This document shows, piece after piece, positions 6,581-11,475 of a stretch of 11,475 nt of DNA (its first letter is position 1; every line of letters begins with the position of its first letter). The notes beneath the pieces are model-generated. The model made no database searches, had not been told where the DNA came from, and saw only the letters and a list, made by a program, of their open reading frames with translations. A program made the translations under genes and the position numbers. The DNA lies in NCBI GenBank assembly GCA_036522155.1, contig DATDGI010000160.1, positions 1 through 11,475 of the forward strand. The letters are read 5' to 3'. The stretch comes from UBA9676 sp036522155. GTDB taxonomy: Bacteria > Actinomycetota > Actinomycetes > Streptosporangiales > Streptosporangiaceae.

Positions 6581-7603
6581 CTAACCGGGATTGCCGTCAT
6601 GACTGGTGATATCCGTGGCACTTGCTGGTGGGCCGCCATCGGCATCTCGGGTCTCGGCGTCCGCCTTTACTCTGGCGTCTCTGGCTATTCTGGCGTCTCT
6701 GGCCTGACCTGCGGCAGCACCAATGTGCACGGTGGCGGCACCAGCCAGGAAAGCAGTGAACATTGCGCCGAGCAGCGCCAGGGGCTGGCTCACGGTGTAA
6801 CCCCAGCTGTCACTGTTTAGGTAAGCGGCGTTATACACGCTGAGAGCAGCGACGACGCCGGCTCCTATCGACAGGACGCCGATCATGCTCCCGCACCATC
6901 TTACGAAATCCCAGCCGATAGCGAGATCCTCAGCCTTCTTCCCCTGGAGTACCCAGATATACCAGGAGCCAGCGAACGTGGCGAGAACTAGCAGCTCGAG
7001 AACCATCTGCCAGCTGGGATAAGACAAACTAACCACGATGGGCACGTCAACTCGGTCCACCCGCGGGTCAACGATGCTGACGGTACCCTGATATATACCG
7101 GGATCCGCAAGTTTAGAGCCCGACCGGTCCACACACAGCTTCAGCAGGACCCGTCCGTTCTCATACCAGGCAGCGACCTTCACCCGGCTGTCAGGAAGCG
7201 CTACCTGGTCAATGCGAAGAAAGTCCTGCTGCTCGACTTTAAGATTTGGGTACTGCCCAGCCCTGGCATCTTGCAGAATGCCGCTTATGCCGTATTGAAT
7301 GGTCAGCGTCTTGGTGGTCAGTGCTCGATAAAAGGCCAGTGTCGTCGTCTGCCCGTTTATCAGGACCAGCTTGGCGGGCGGAGTGGACGGGGCCGGGGAT
7401 CCTGAAGCTTGTGCAGGCTGGTCCGGGAACGTGCATGGGGTGGGATTCGGCTGGGTCGCCAGCGACGCCCAAACCGGGAACACAAGCAGTATGGCGACAG
7501 CTCCTACCAGAGTGGCGCCGATCTTCATCGGTGCCGCCCATTTGGCTGGGCCTCCTCCGCCAATCCCGGGTCTTGCGGATTCTCTGCCCGGTTCAGCCGC
7601 CAT
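6581..7603 (-). CDS. Membrane protein of unknown function, one extracytoplasmic domain and four predicted helices
   Basis: I do not recognise a family for this 340-residue protein. It has a short cytoplasmic N-terminus, a first hydrophobic helix (about 29-49), an external region of about 150 residues, three more helices (about 199-219, 238-260, 271-293) and a charged tail. The external part has two cysteines (57 and 157) that could form a disulfide, and ends in PGIYQGTVSIVD and VDVPIVVSLSYP, a rhythm like Ig-type beta-sandwich domains. Lysines 222-223 and the Arg/Lys tail fit the positive-inside rule for a cytoplasmic C-terminus. The start has GGGGGGAG four bases upstream. Its DNA is much less GC-rich than its neighbours (hand count for 7201-7320: 62 of 120), suggesting foreign origin or relaxed selection. 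Its place within a sigma-regulator cluster suggests an envelope-sensing role, which is inference. Confidence 0.75.
   Translation of the reverse strand: MAAEPGRESARPGIGGGGPAKWAAPMKIGATLVGAVAILLVFPVWASLATQPNPTPCTFPDQPAQASGSPAPSTPPAKLVLINGQTTTLAFYRALTTKTLTIQYGISGILQDARAGQYPNLKVEQQDFLRIDQVALPDSRVKVAAWYENGRVLLKLCVDRSGSKLADPGIYQGTVSIVDPRVDRVDVPIVVSLSYPSWQMVLELLVLATFAGSWYIWVLQGKKAEDLAIGWDFVRWCGSMIGVLSIGAGVVAALSVYNAAYLNSDSWGYTVSQPLALLGAMFTAFLAGAATVHIGAAAGQARDARIARDARVKADAETRDADGGPPASATDITSHDGNPG
6669..6704 (-). repeat. 18-bp tandem repeat in the membrane-protein tail
   Basis: Two 18-bp units (6669-6686 and 6687-6704) differ at two positions and encode ARDARI/ARDARV at residues 301-312, a charged, probably helical stretch in the predicted cytoplasmic tail. 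Confidence 0.75.
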
Positions 7604-7731
7604 CAGACTCCCCCCATGTCCCCGTACCGGCCCGAACCCACCCGTCGGCCCAGTTTGATGGCTCAGTGTTATCCCACGCCAGACAATGGTCTAGTAGCTG
7701 CGGAGGCTGAACTCACTACCGCGATCCCGGT

Positions 7732-7798
7732 CTGGGCGAGTCACCTCCATTCCCCAATAATTGAGGTCACCCCGAACCGCCCGCGGCGGCTCGCCCAG
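7732..7798. other. Inverted-repeat structure in the 310-bp gap (possible three-way junction)
   Basis: CTGGGCGAG (7732-7740) is the exact reverse complement of CTCGCCCAG (7790-7798). Enclosed are ACCTC/GAGGT (7743-7747 with 7763-7767, AT-rich 15-base loop) and CCGCC/GGCGG (7777-7781 with 7785-7789, three-base loop), so a closed three-stem fold is possible. It lies between the STAS stop and the membrane-protein start, and both genes read on the minus strand. It could be a structured leader, a terminator region or a protein site. No gene is supported in 7604-7913. Confidence 0.35.
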
Positions 7799-7806
7799 CC
7801 AGTAAG

Positions 7807-7839
7807 CAGGGGGAATGACCGTACAGACAAAACCCCCTG
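7807..7839 (-). terminator. Hairpin downstream of the STAS gene
   Basis: CAGGGGG (7807-7813) and CCCCCTG (7833-7839) form a perfect seven-bp stem around a 19-base loop, about 75 bp past the STAS stop on the minus strand. The loop is long and no T-run follows the stem, so termination is only one possible role. Confidence 0.35.
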
Positions 7840-7913
7840 ACGCCACACCCAGTGAGGACACCGTCCTTCATGCGGAGCCAATCGTGTGACGCTCCCACCT
7901 GCTGCCGGCGGTA

Positions 7914-8294
7914 CTAGCTGGCGCTGCCGCCCTGGCTGCCCCCGCCGCCTGCCAGGAGTGCCTTGGCGGCTTCTTCCACGGTGTCGTAGCGGGGGAGGCG
8001 GTGGGCGAGCCCGGTGATCCACAGCGTCTTGGTGTACCGGTAGCGGGCACCCGCGAGGGCCAGGGTGCCGCCGGCCGCGGTCAGCTTCTTCCAGTGGTCG
8101 ACGATGACGGCCAGTGAGCTGGTGTCCATGAAGTCCACCGCGGACATGTCGAGGATCACCGTGCCGTGCCCGCGCCTGGCCCGCGCCAGGCAGTCATCGA
8201 GCTGGCGGCTGGTGACGATGTCCAGGTCGCCTTCGATCACGACAATCAGGCCGCCGTCACGGGCGTGCGTCGACAGACGCAGTGCGTCCAACAT
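7914..8294 (-). CDS. STAS domain anti-sigma factor antagonist (RsbV/SpoIIAA type)
   Basis: This 126-residue protein is one STAS domain with a short glycine-rich tail. In RsbV/SpoIIAA-type partner switching the unphosphorylated protein binds the anti-sigma kinase and frees the sigma factor; the kinase inactivates it by phosphorylation. The beta-strand motif LIVVIEGDLDIVTSRQLDD (15-33) and the phospho-loop DFMDTSSLAVIV (54-65) are clear. Aligned with SpoIIAA, Ser59 matches the phosphorylated serine and Thr58 lies beside it. The ATG at 8294 has AGGAG only two bases upstream; the next codon, TTG at 8291, would give a better spacing of five, so the start is uncertain by one residue. It diverges from the MEDS-HATPase gene, its most likely kinase. 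The SpoIIE phosphatase downstream on the same strand is the likely reverse enzyme. Confidence 0.92.
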   Translation of the reverse strand: MLDALRLSTHARDGGLIVVIEGDLDIVTSRQLDDCLARARRGHGTVILDMSAVDFMDTSSLAVIVDHWKKLTAAGGTLALAGARYRYTKTLWITGLAHRLPRYDTVEEAAKALLAGGGGSQGGSAS

Positions 8295-8465
8295 GACTCC
8301 TGGGGGGTGGCCTGCTCATGGGGAGGACGCCATCGTACGCCGGCCGCGGCCCATCCCGGCGCCCCCGCGCGTGATGGACCTTCCAGAGGAGTGGCGGCAT
8401 GGGCCCGGCTTTGCGGGGAAGGGGTGCTGGCATGCGCCGGGGCTCGTGGGCAGCAGGAGTACAGC

Positions 8466-9446
8466 ATGGCTGACACCGCCTTCCCCGCCGGACGGCGCGG
8501 GCTGGCCGGGTGGCCGGCCGCCGCGCCAGGCGAGGTCGGTCTCCGCCACCTGGCGCTGTTCTACGCAGACCCGGATGACTATCTGCGGTCCGCGGCCGCT
8601 TTCCTGTACGCCGCCCTGGACCGGGGCGAGCCGGCCTTTGCCGCGGTGCCCGGCCACCTCGTCGGCCCGCTCCGGCAGGCGCTGGGGGCGGACGCGGGCC
8701 GGGTGGTGTTCGGCGACATCGCCACCATCGGCCGCAACCCCGCCAACCTCATCCCCGCGGTGCGCGCCTTCCTCGACCGGCACCCCGGTGAACGGGTCAG
8801 CTACCTGGGCGAGCCGGCCTGGCCGGCCCGCAGCGGTACCGAACTGCTGGAAGCGGCGCGCAACGACGCGCTGGTCAACCTGGCCTTCACGGGCCTGCCC
8901 GCGACCATCATGTGCCCGTATGACATGACCAGCCTGCCGCCGGAGGTGCTCACCGACGCCGAATCCACGCATCCGGCCCTGGTCCGGCAGGGCGCCAGCC
9001 ACCCGAGCGCCATGTATCTCGGGCCGGGCCGGATTCCGCCGCGCTGCGACCAGCCGCTGGCCAGCCCGCCGGGGAACGCCAGATCCGTGACCTACCGCGC
9101 GGATCTGCGCGTGGTGCGCGAGCTGGCCGGTGATTATGCGGCCGGCGTCGGCCTGCCGGCCGACCGCGCGCATGACCTCATGCTCGCGGTCAGCGAGGTG
9201 GCCGCCAATACGCTGCGCCACACCGCGGCGCCCGGCACCGCGCGGGTGTGGCACACCGAGACGGAAATCATCTGCCAGATCGACGACAGCGGGTGGATCA
9301 CCGACCCGCTGGCCGGGCGGGTGCGGCCGCCGTTCGACCAGCCCACCGGGCACGGGCTGTGGCTGGTCAACCAGGTCTGCGACCTGGTCGAGGTGCGGAC
9401 CAGCCAGCGGGGCAGTTCGATCCGGCTGCACATGAGCCTTCGCTGA
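8466..9446 (+). CDS. MEDS-HATPase fusion, probable sensory anti-sigma factor/kinase
   Basis: This 326-residue protein joins an N-terminal MEDS domain (about 24-180; RHLALFY, GEPAWPARSGTELLEAAR and CPYD are characteristic) to a C-terminal RsbW-like HATPase domain (about 208-325). In the ATPase part the N-box is SEVAANTLRHT with Glu244 and Asn248, the G1 box is DDSG at 273-276 and the G2 box is GHGLWLV at 295-301, so ATP binding should be intact. MEDS was named from the DcmR sensor and is thought to bind small molecules. There is no dimerisation/phosphoacceptor histidine domain, so it is not a classical histidine kinase. ATG 8466 has AGGAG six bases upstream; an in-frame ATG at 8166 was rejected because it overlaps STAS. 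It is the only RsbW-like gene in the window and thus the candidate partner for both STAS and sigma proteins. Confidence 0.9.
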   Translation: MADTAFPAGRRGLAGWPAAAPGEVGLRHLALFYADPDDYLRSAAAFLYAALDRGEPAFAAVPGHLVGPLRQALGADAGRVVFGDIATIGRNPANLIPAVRAFLDRHPGERVSYLGEPAWPARSGTELLEAARNDALVNLAFTGLPATIMCPYDMTSLPPEVLTDAESTHPALVRQGASHPSAMYLGPGRIPPRCDQPLASPPGNARSVTYRADLRVVRELAGDYAAGVGLPADRAHDLMLAVSEVAANTLRHTAAPGTARVWHTETEIICQIDDSGWITDPLAGRVRPPFDQPTGHGLWLVNQVCDLVEVRTSQRGSSIRLHMSLR

Positions 9447-9492
9447 CGCGAGGCGGGAACCCGCAGGCCGGACCGCCATCCCAGTGGCCGGG

Positions 9493-9521
9493 TTCCGCCG
9501 GAGGGCCCGATGAGGTAAACT
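9493..9521 (+). promoter_or_regulatory. Possible promoter for the double-hairpin RNA
   Basis: TAAACT at 9516-9521 fits the T-A-N-N-N-T -10 pattern and lies exactly 17 bp after TTCCGC at 9493-9498, a poor -35 match. Transcription would begin near 9526-9528, close to the first hairpin. Only the -10 element is persuasive. Confidence 0.35.
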
Positions 9522-9525
9522 ACGT

Positions 9526-9593
9526 CCTGCGTGTCTACGACGCAGGCACACCTTCACGCCCGTCGGCGTGATCGCTGAGGTGTGCCGTTTTTT
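9526..9593 (+). ncRNA. Candidate small structured RNA or attenuator leader
   Basis: Two hairpins follow each other. CCTGCGT (9526-9532) pairs with ACGCAGG (9540-9546) around a seven-base loop, and a longer bipartite hairpin ends in six T residues. The two stems share the GG at 9545-9546, so full formation of one costs the other two base pairs. Together with the -10-like box just upstream, this could be a small RNA of about 70 nt, or a leader controlling the glycosyltransferase gene that starts 80 bp later. I do not recognise an Rfam family. Confidence 0.4.
9545..9593 (+). terminator. Intrinsic terminator with nested stem and T-run
   Basis: GGCACACC (9545-9552) pairs with GGTGTGCC (9579-9586). 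Inside, TCACGCC (9554-9560) pairs with GGCGTGA (9565-9571) around a four-base loop. After one G, six T residues run from 9588 to 9593. This is the only textbook Rho-independent terminator in the window. It lies 99 bp after the MEDS-HATPase stop and could end that transcript or the small RNA. Confidence 0.75.
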
Positions 9594-9673
9594 ATGCCCG
9601 GTGGCTTCCGCCTCCCGTCAGCACTCCCAGCGTGATCGCCGCACCCCGACGGTCATCCTGCAGGAGGGTTCCG

Positions 9674-11086
9674 ATGAGGATCGCCCTGGTCATACCGCAC
9701 GCTGAGATCACAGATGCCCGCGCCGCCGGTCGCGGCGAACAGGTCAGCCCGCTCGCCGAAGCGCTGGCGAGGCTGGGCCACGAGGTCACCATCTACGCCC
9801 CCGGGGACCCGAAGGCCAGGCCGGCCAGGGCCACCACCACCCGCGGTGTGACCATCCGGCACCTGCCTGCCCCGGCGGCGGGACAGCAGGAGCGCGGCTA
9901 CCCCGATGACGGGGCCCGGCGGGTGCGGTCGTTCAGTGACCAGCTGGCCCGCTGCTGGCAGCAGGAGCCGCCCGACGTCGCGCATGCCCACTACTGGACC
10001 AGTGGCCTGGCCGCGCTGGCCGGGGCGCGGGGGCTGGACGTGCCGGTGGTGCAGACGTTCCACTCGCTCGGTACGCCCCAGCCGCATGACGCTCAGCGCG
10101 CGGCCGGCTGGCCGGGCGGGTCTCCGGCCACCGGCCGGGCCCGCCCGCCCGGCACTCGCCGCCCGGCCGTCGGCCGGGCACCTGGCACTACCCGCCCGGC
10201 GGGCAGCGCCGCCCGTGGCCGCCGGACAGAGCCCAGCCCGCATCTGGCCCGGCTCCGGCTGGAGGTGTCGCTGGCGCGCAACGTCAGCGCGGTGCTGGCC
10301 TCCTCATCGGAGGAGATGACGAAGCTGACCGGGATGGGGGTGCCGCGCGCCTCGATCCGGGTGGTGCCGTGGGGCGTGGACACGGGAAGGTTCGACCCGG
10401 AAGGCCCGGTCGCCAAGCGGAACGGGCGGCCGCGGCTGCTCGCGATCGGGCAGCCGGGCCGGGAACAGGCCCTGGACCTGGTGATCCGGTCGCTGGCCGA
10501 GGTGCCAGCGGCGGAACTGCTCATCGCCCTTGGCCCGGCCGGCCACCGGCCTGCCGGGGATGGCGCCCGGCCGGCCCTGGCCAGGCTCGCCCGGGACCTG
10601 GGTGTGGCCGACCGGATCAGCTTCACCGGCGAGGTCAGCCGCGGCCAGCTGCCAGCCTTGCTCCGATCCGCGGACCTGCTGCTGAGCGGGGACTGGGAGG
10701 AGCCGTCCGGTGCGGTGGCGCTGGCCGCGATGGCCTGCGGGACGCCGGTGGCCGCGGCCGCGACCGGCGCCGTCTCCGACGCCGTGATTGACGGCACCAC
10801 CGGTATCGTGGTCCCGCCGGGCCAGCCATCGGTGCTGGCCCGCCGGATACGGCTGCTGCTGGCAAGCCCGCTGCAGCTGGACGCGTTCGGCATCGCCGCG
10901 GTGGACCGCGCCAGGTCGCGCTACTCGTGGGACCGCATCGGGCGGGAGACCCTCCGGGCCTACGAACGCTGCCTGCCCCGCCTGCTGGTGGCCGAGCCTG
11001 AGACAGAGCTGGCCGAATCCGACCCCGACCTCGAGCGCGAGCCCGGCCCCGGGCGCGAGCTGGCCGGGCTGCGCGCCACCGGGTGA
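9674..11086 (+). CDS. GT4-family glycosyltransferase with degenerate donor-site residues
   Basis: This 470-residue protein has the two-domain GT-B fold of GT4 retaining glycosyltransferases, close in pattern to MshA/sucrose-phosphate-synthase-like members. The N-terminal domain has MRIALVIPHAE, HAHYWTSGLAAL (104-115) and VPVVQTFHSLG (123-133); the C-terminal domain has SSSEE, VVPWGVDTGRF and MACGTPVA. Residues 140-190 are an Ala/Arg/Pro/Gly-rich insertion where relatives run straight on. Three donor-binding residues look changed: the Arg and Lys of the usual GRLxxRKG loop are Gln260 and Gln265, and the second Glu of EX7E is Ala351 (first Glu343 kept). Activity is therefore uncertain. The C-terminal tail (440-470) is acidic. 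AGGAGGG ends seven bases before ATG 9674, fixing the start. A terminator-like RNA element precedes it. Confidence 0.88.
   Translation: MRIALVIPHAEITDARAAGRGEQVSPLAEALARLGHEVTIYAPGDPKARPARATTTRGVTIRHLPAPAAGQQERGYPDDGARRVRSFSDQLARCWQQEPPDVAHAHYWTSGLAALAGARGLDVPVVQTFHSLGTPQPHDAQRAAGWPGGSPATGRARPPGTRRPAVGRAPGTTRPAGSAARGRRTEPSPHLARLRLEVSLARNVSAVLASSSEEMTKLTGMGVPRASIRVVPWGVDTGRFDPEGPVAKRNGRPRLLAIGQPGREQALDLVIRSLAEVPAAELLIALGPAGHRPAGDGARPALARLARDLGVADRISFTGEVSRGQLPALLRSADLLLSGDWEEPSGAVALAAMACGTPVAAAATGAVSDAVIDGTTGIVVPPGQPSVLARRIRLLLASPLQLDAFGIAAVDRARSRYSWDRIGRETLRAYERCLPRLLVAEPETELAESDPDLEREPGPGRELAGLRATG
10100..10215 (+). repeat. GC-rich low-complexity insertion inside the glycosyltransferase gene
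   Basis: Short interspersed units built on CCGGCC, GCCCGCC and CCGGGC crowd this stretch, which encodes the Pro/Arg/Gly-rich segment at about residues 143-181. The frame remains open throughout. There is no clean period, so it looks like slippage-expanded sequence rather than a defined tandem array. Confidence 0.6.
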
Positions 11087-11090
11087 GCTG

Positions 11091-11123
11091 CGGCCGGGGG
11101 ACATCCCGCCGGTCCCCCGGCCG
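11091..11123 (+). terminator. Strong hairpin after the glycosyltransferase gene
   Basis: CGGCCGGGGGAC (11091-11102) and GTCCCCCGGCCG (11112-11123) are perfect 12-bp inverted repeats around a nine-base loop, starting four bases after the TGA. There is no T-run; T-less hairpins like this are common at the ends of actinomycete genes. Confidence 0.65.
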
Positions 11124-11206
11124 CCGGGCCGGTCCACCTGAGGCCCGGCTGGCTGGCCGCCGGGCCGTTACCGCCGCTTGGCCCCCGCGCGACCGTCCCC
11201 AACCAG

Positions 11207-11223
11207 ATACCCTATGGGGGTAT
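11207..11223 (+). promoter_or_regulatory. CsoR-family-type operator
   Basis: ATACCCTATGGGGGTAT has perfect six-base arms (ATACCC / GGGTAT) around a five-base centre, matching the layout of operators of the CsoR family, whose members sense copper, persulfide, formaldehyde or nickel. It overlaps the permease -10 box, so a bound repressor would block transcription. The regulator gene is not in the window, so the ligand cannot be told. Confidence 0.75.
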
Positions 11224-11226
11224 AGT
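11221..11226 (+). promoter_or_regulatory. -10 box of the permease gene, implying a leaderless mRNA
   Basis: TATAGT matches five of six bases of the TATAAT consensus and ends seven bases before the ATG at 11234, so transcription should begin at or next to the start codon. No Shine-Dalgarno sequence is present in that gap. The -35 region is weak, as often seen for repressed promoters. Confidence 0.6.
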
Positions 11227-11233
11227 CGGGCGC

Positions 11234-11475
11234 ATGGCGTGGATCGCGGCGGCTCTGGCTGCCGCCGGTCACGCGCTGGCGGTGGCCGGCTCGATGACCT
11301 GGCAGATCACCTGGTCGCTCATTCTGGGCTTCACGCTGTCCGCCGTGGTCCAGGCGGTGGTCCGCCGCGAGACCATCACCCGCCGGCTCGGCAACGACAG
11401 GCCCGCGACCCTGGCCCTCGCCGCCGGCCTCGGCGCCGCCTCATCCTCGTGCTCTTACGCGGCGGTGGCCCTGGC
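11234..11475 (+). CDS. Permease, probable ArsP_1/DUF318 family (N-terminal part, cut by window end)
   Basis: The first 80 residues of an integral membrane protein are present and the gene runs off the right edge. A first hydrophobic segment covers about residues 3-18. A second, WQITWSLILGFTLSAVVQAVV (about 23-43), precedes a basic loop (RRETITRRLG) and the conserved GLGAASSSCSYAAVALA (about 64-80). The cysteine-containing SSSCSYAA motif is characteristic, as I recall it, of DUF318/ArsP_1-type permeases; the family includes methylarsenical exporters. The ATG at 11234 is favoured because the -10 box lies just seven bases upstream, giving a leaderless transcript. Control by a CsoR-type regulator through the overlapping operator is likely and suggests a metal- or sulfur-stress role. 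Family assignment rests on a fragment, and the substrate is unknown. Confidence 0.75.
   Translation, partial: MAWIAAALAAAGHALAVAGSMTWQITWSLILGFTLSAVVQAVVRRETITRRLGNDRPATLALAAGLGAASSSCSYAAVAL

Noticed and set aside
6403..6645. Upstream start at 6645 for the ANTAR gene
   Set aside because: The extra 81 residues are low-similarity sequence overlapping the end of the membrane-protein gene; GTG 6402 has AGGAGG at ideal spacing.
5480..6820. Plus-strand open frame of 446 codons
   Set aside because: Antisense to the phosphatase, ANTAR and membrane-protein genes, with Ser/Arg/Ala-rich composition and no domain; a shadow frame.
7409..8022. Possible small genes on either strand in and around the gap 7604-7913
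   Set aside because: Open frames there (7409-7840 plus, 7741-8022 minus) lack a good ribosome binding site, domains or codon bias, and largely overlap the membrane-protein or STAS genes.
8166..8465. Upstream start at 8166 for the MEDS-HATPase gene
   Set aside because: It would overlap the STAS gene antisense by about 130 bp and add 100 residues without domain similarity; ATG 8466 has a well-placed AGGAG.
8316..9557. Minus-strand open frame of 413 codons
   Set aside because: Antisense to the MEDS-HATPase gene, whose domains and ribosome binding site are clear.
9520..9600. tRNA or 6C-type RNA
   Set aside because: No cloverleaf or CCA-adjacent acceptor stem is present, and the loops lack the C-runs of 6C RNA; two hairpins plus a T-run fit a terminator or unassigned RNA.
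1..11475. CRISPR arrays, insertion sequences, integrases, rRNA genes
   Set aside because: No regularly spaced repeats, transposase-like proteins, terminal inverted repeats or rRNA-like sequence were seen.

Overview
The window is very GC-rich (hand-counted stretches in most genes are 70-80% GC), with strong G/C third-position bias and Shine-Dalgarno-led ATG/GTG starts. Its gene families (DUF1707/LiaF-like protein, SigB/F-type sigma factor, GAF-ANTAR regulator, MEDS-HATPase anti-sigma factor, CsoR-type operator) are typical of an actinomycete. I cannot place the genus from sequence alone.

Layout. Positions 1-113 probably hold the end of an upstream gene. Positions 149-1996 carry a likely two-gene operon: a glutathionyl/mycothiolyl-hydroquinone reductase-type GST and a dienelactone hydrolase. 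A DUF1707/LiaF-like protein (2022-2639, minus) converges on that operon. It diverges from a SigB/SigF-type sigma factor (2799-3617, plus) across a 159-bp region containing a perfect 16-bp palindrome. The sigma gene runs tail-to-tail into a PAS-GAF-SpoIIE phosphatase (3614-5701, minus), and the two stop codons share the tetranucleotide CTAG. Upstream of the phosphatase on the same strand lie a GAF-ANTAR antiterminator (to 6402), a four-helix membrane protein of unknown function in visibly lower-GC DNA (6581-7603), a 310-bp gap with inverted repeats, and a STAS anti-sigma antagonist (7914-8294). Diverging from STAS is a MEDS-HATPase anti-sigma/kinase (8466-9446). A compact double-hairpin RNA or terminator follows (9526-9593). 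Next come a GT4 glycosyltransferase with a low-complexity insertion and degenerate donor-site residues (9674-11086), a strong hairpin, a perfect CsoR-type operator, and the start of a permease cut by the window edge.

How the genes may work together. Positions 2799-9446 contain every role of a partner-switching stress circuit: sigma factor, STAS antagonist with a phosphorylatable Ser/Thr, HATPase kinase/anti-sigma factor, and PP2C phosphatase. The phosphatase senses through PAS and GAF domains and the kinase through MEDS. A GAF-ANTAR RNA-binding protein sits 5 nt upstream of the phosphatase gene, so control of initiation and of antitermination may be coupled. The membrane protein, embedded in the cluster, could supply an extracytoplasmic input. 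These links are inferred from gene families and adjacency, not shown by the sequence.
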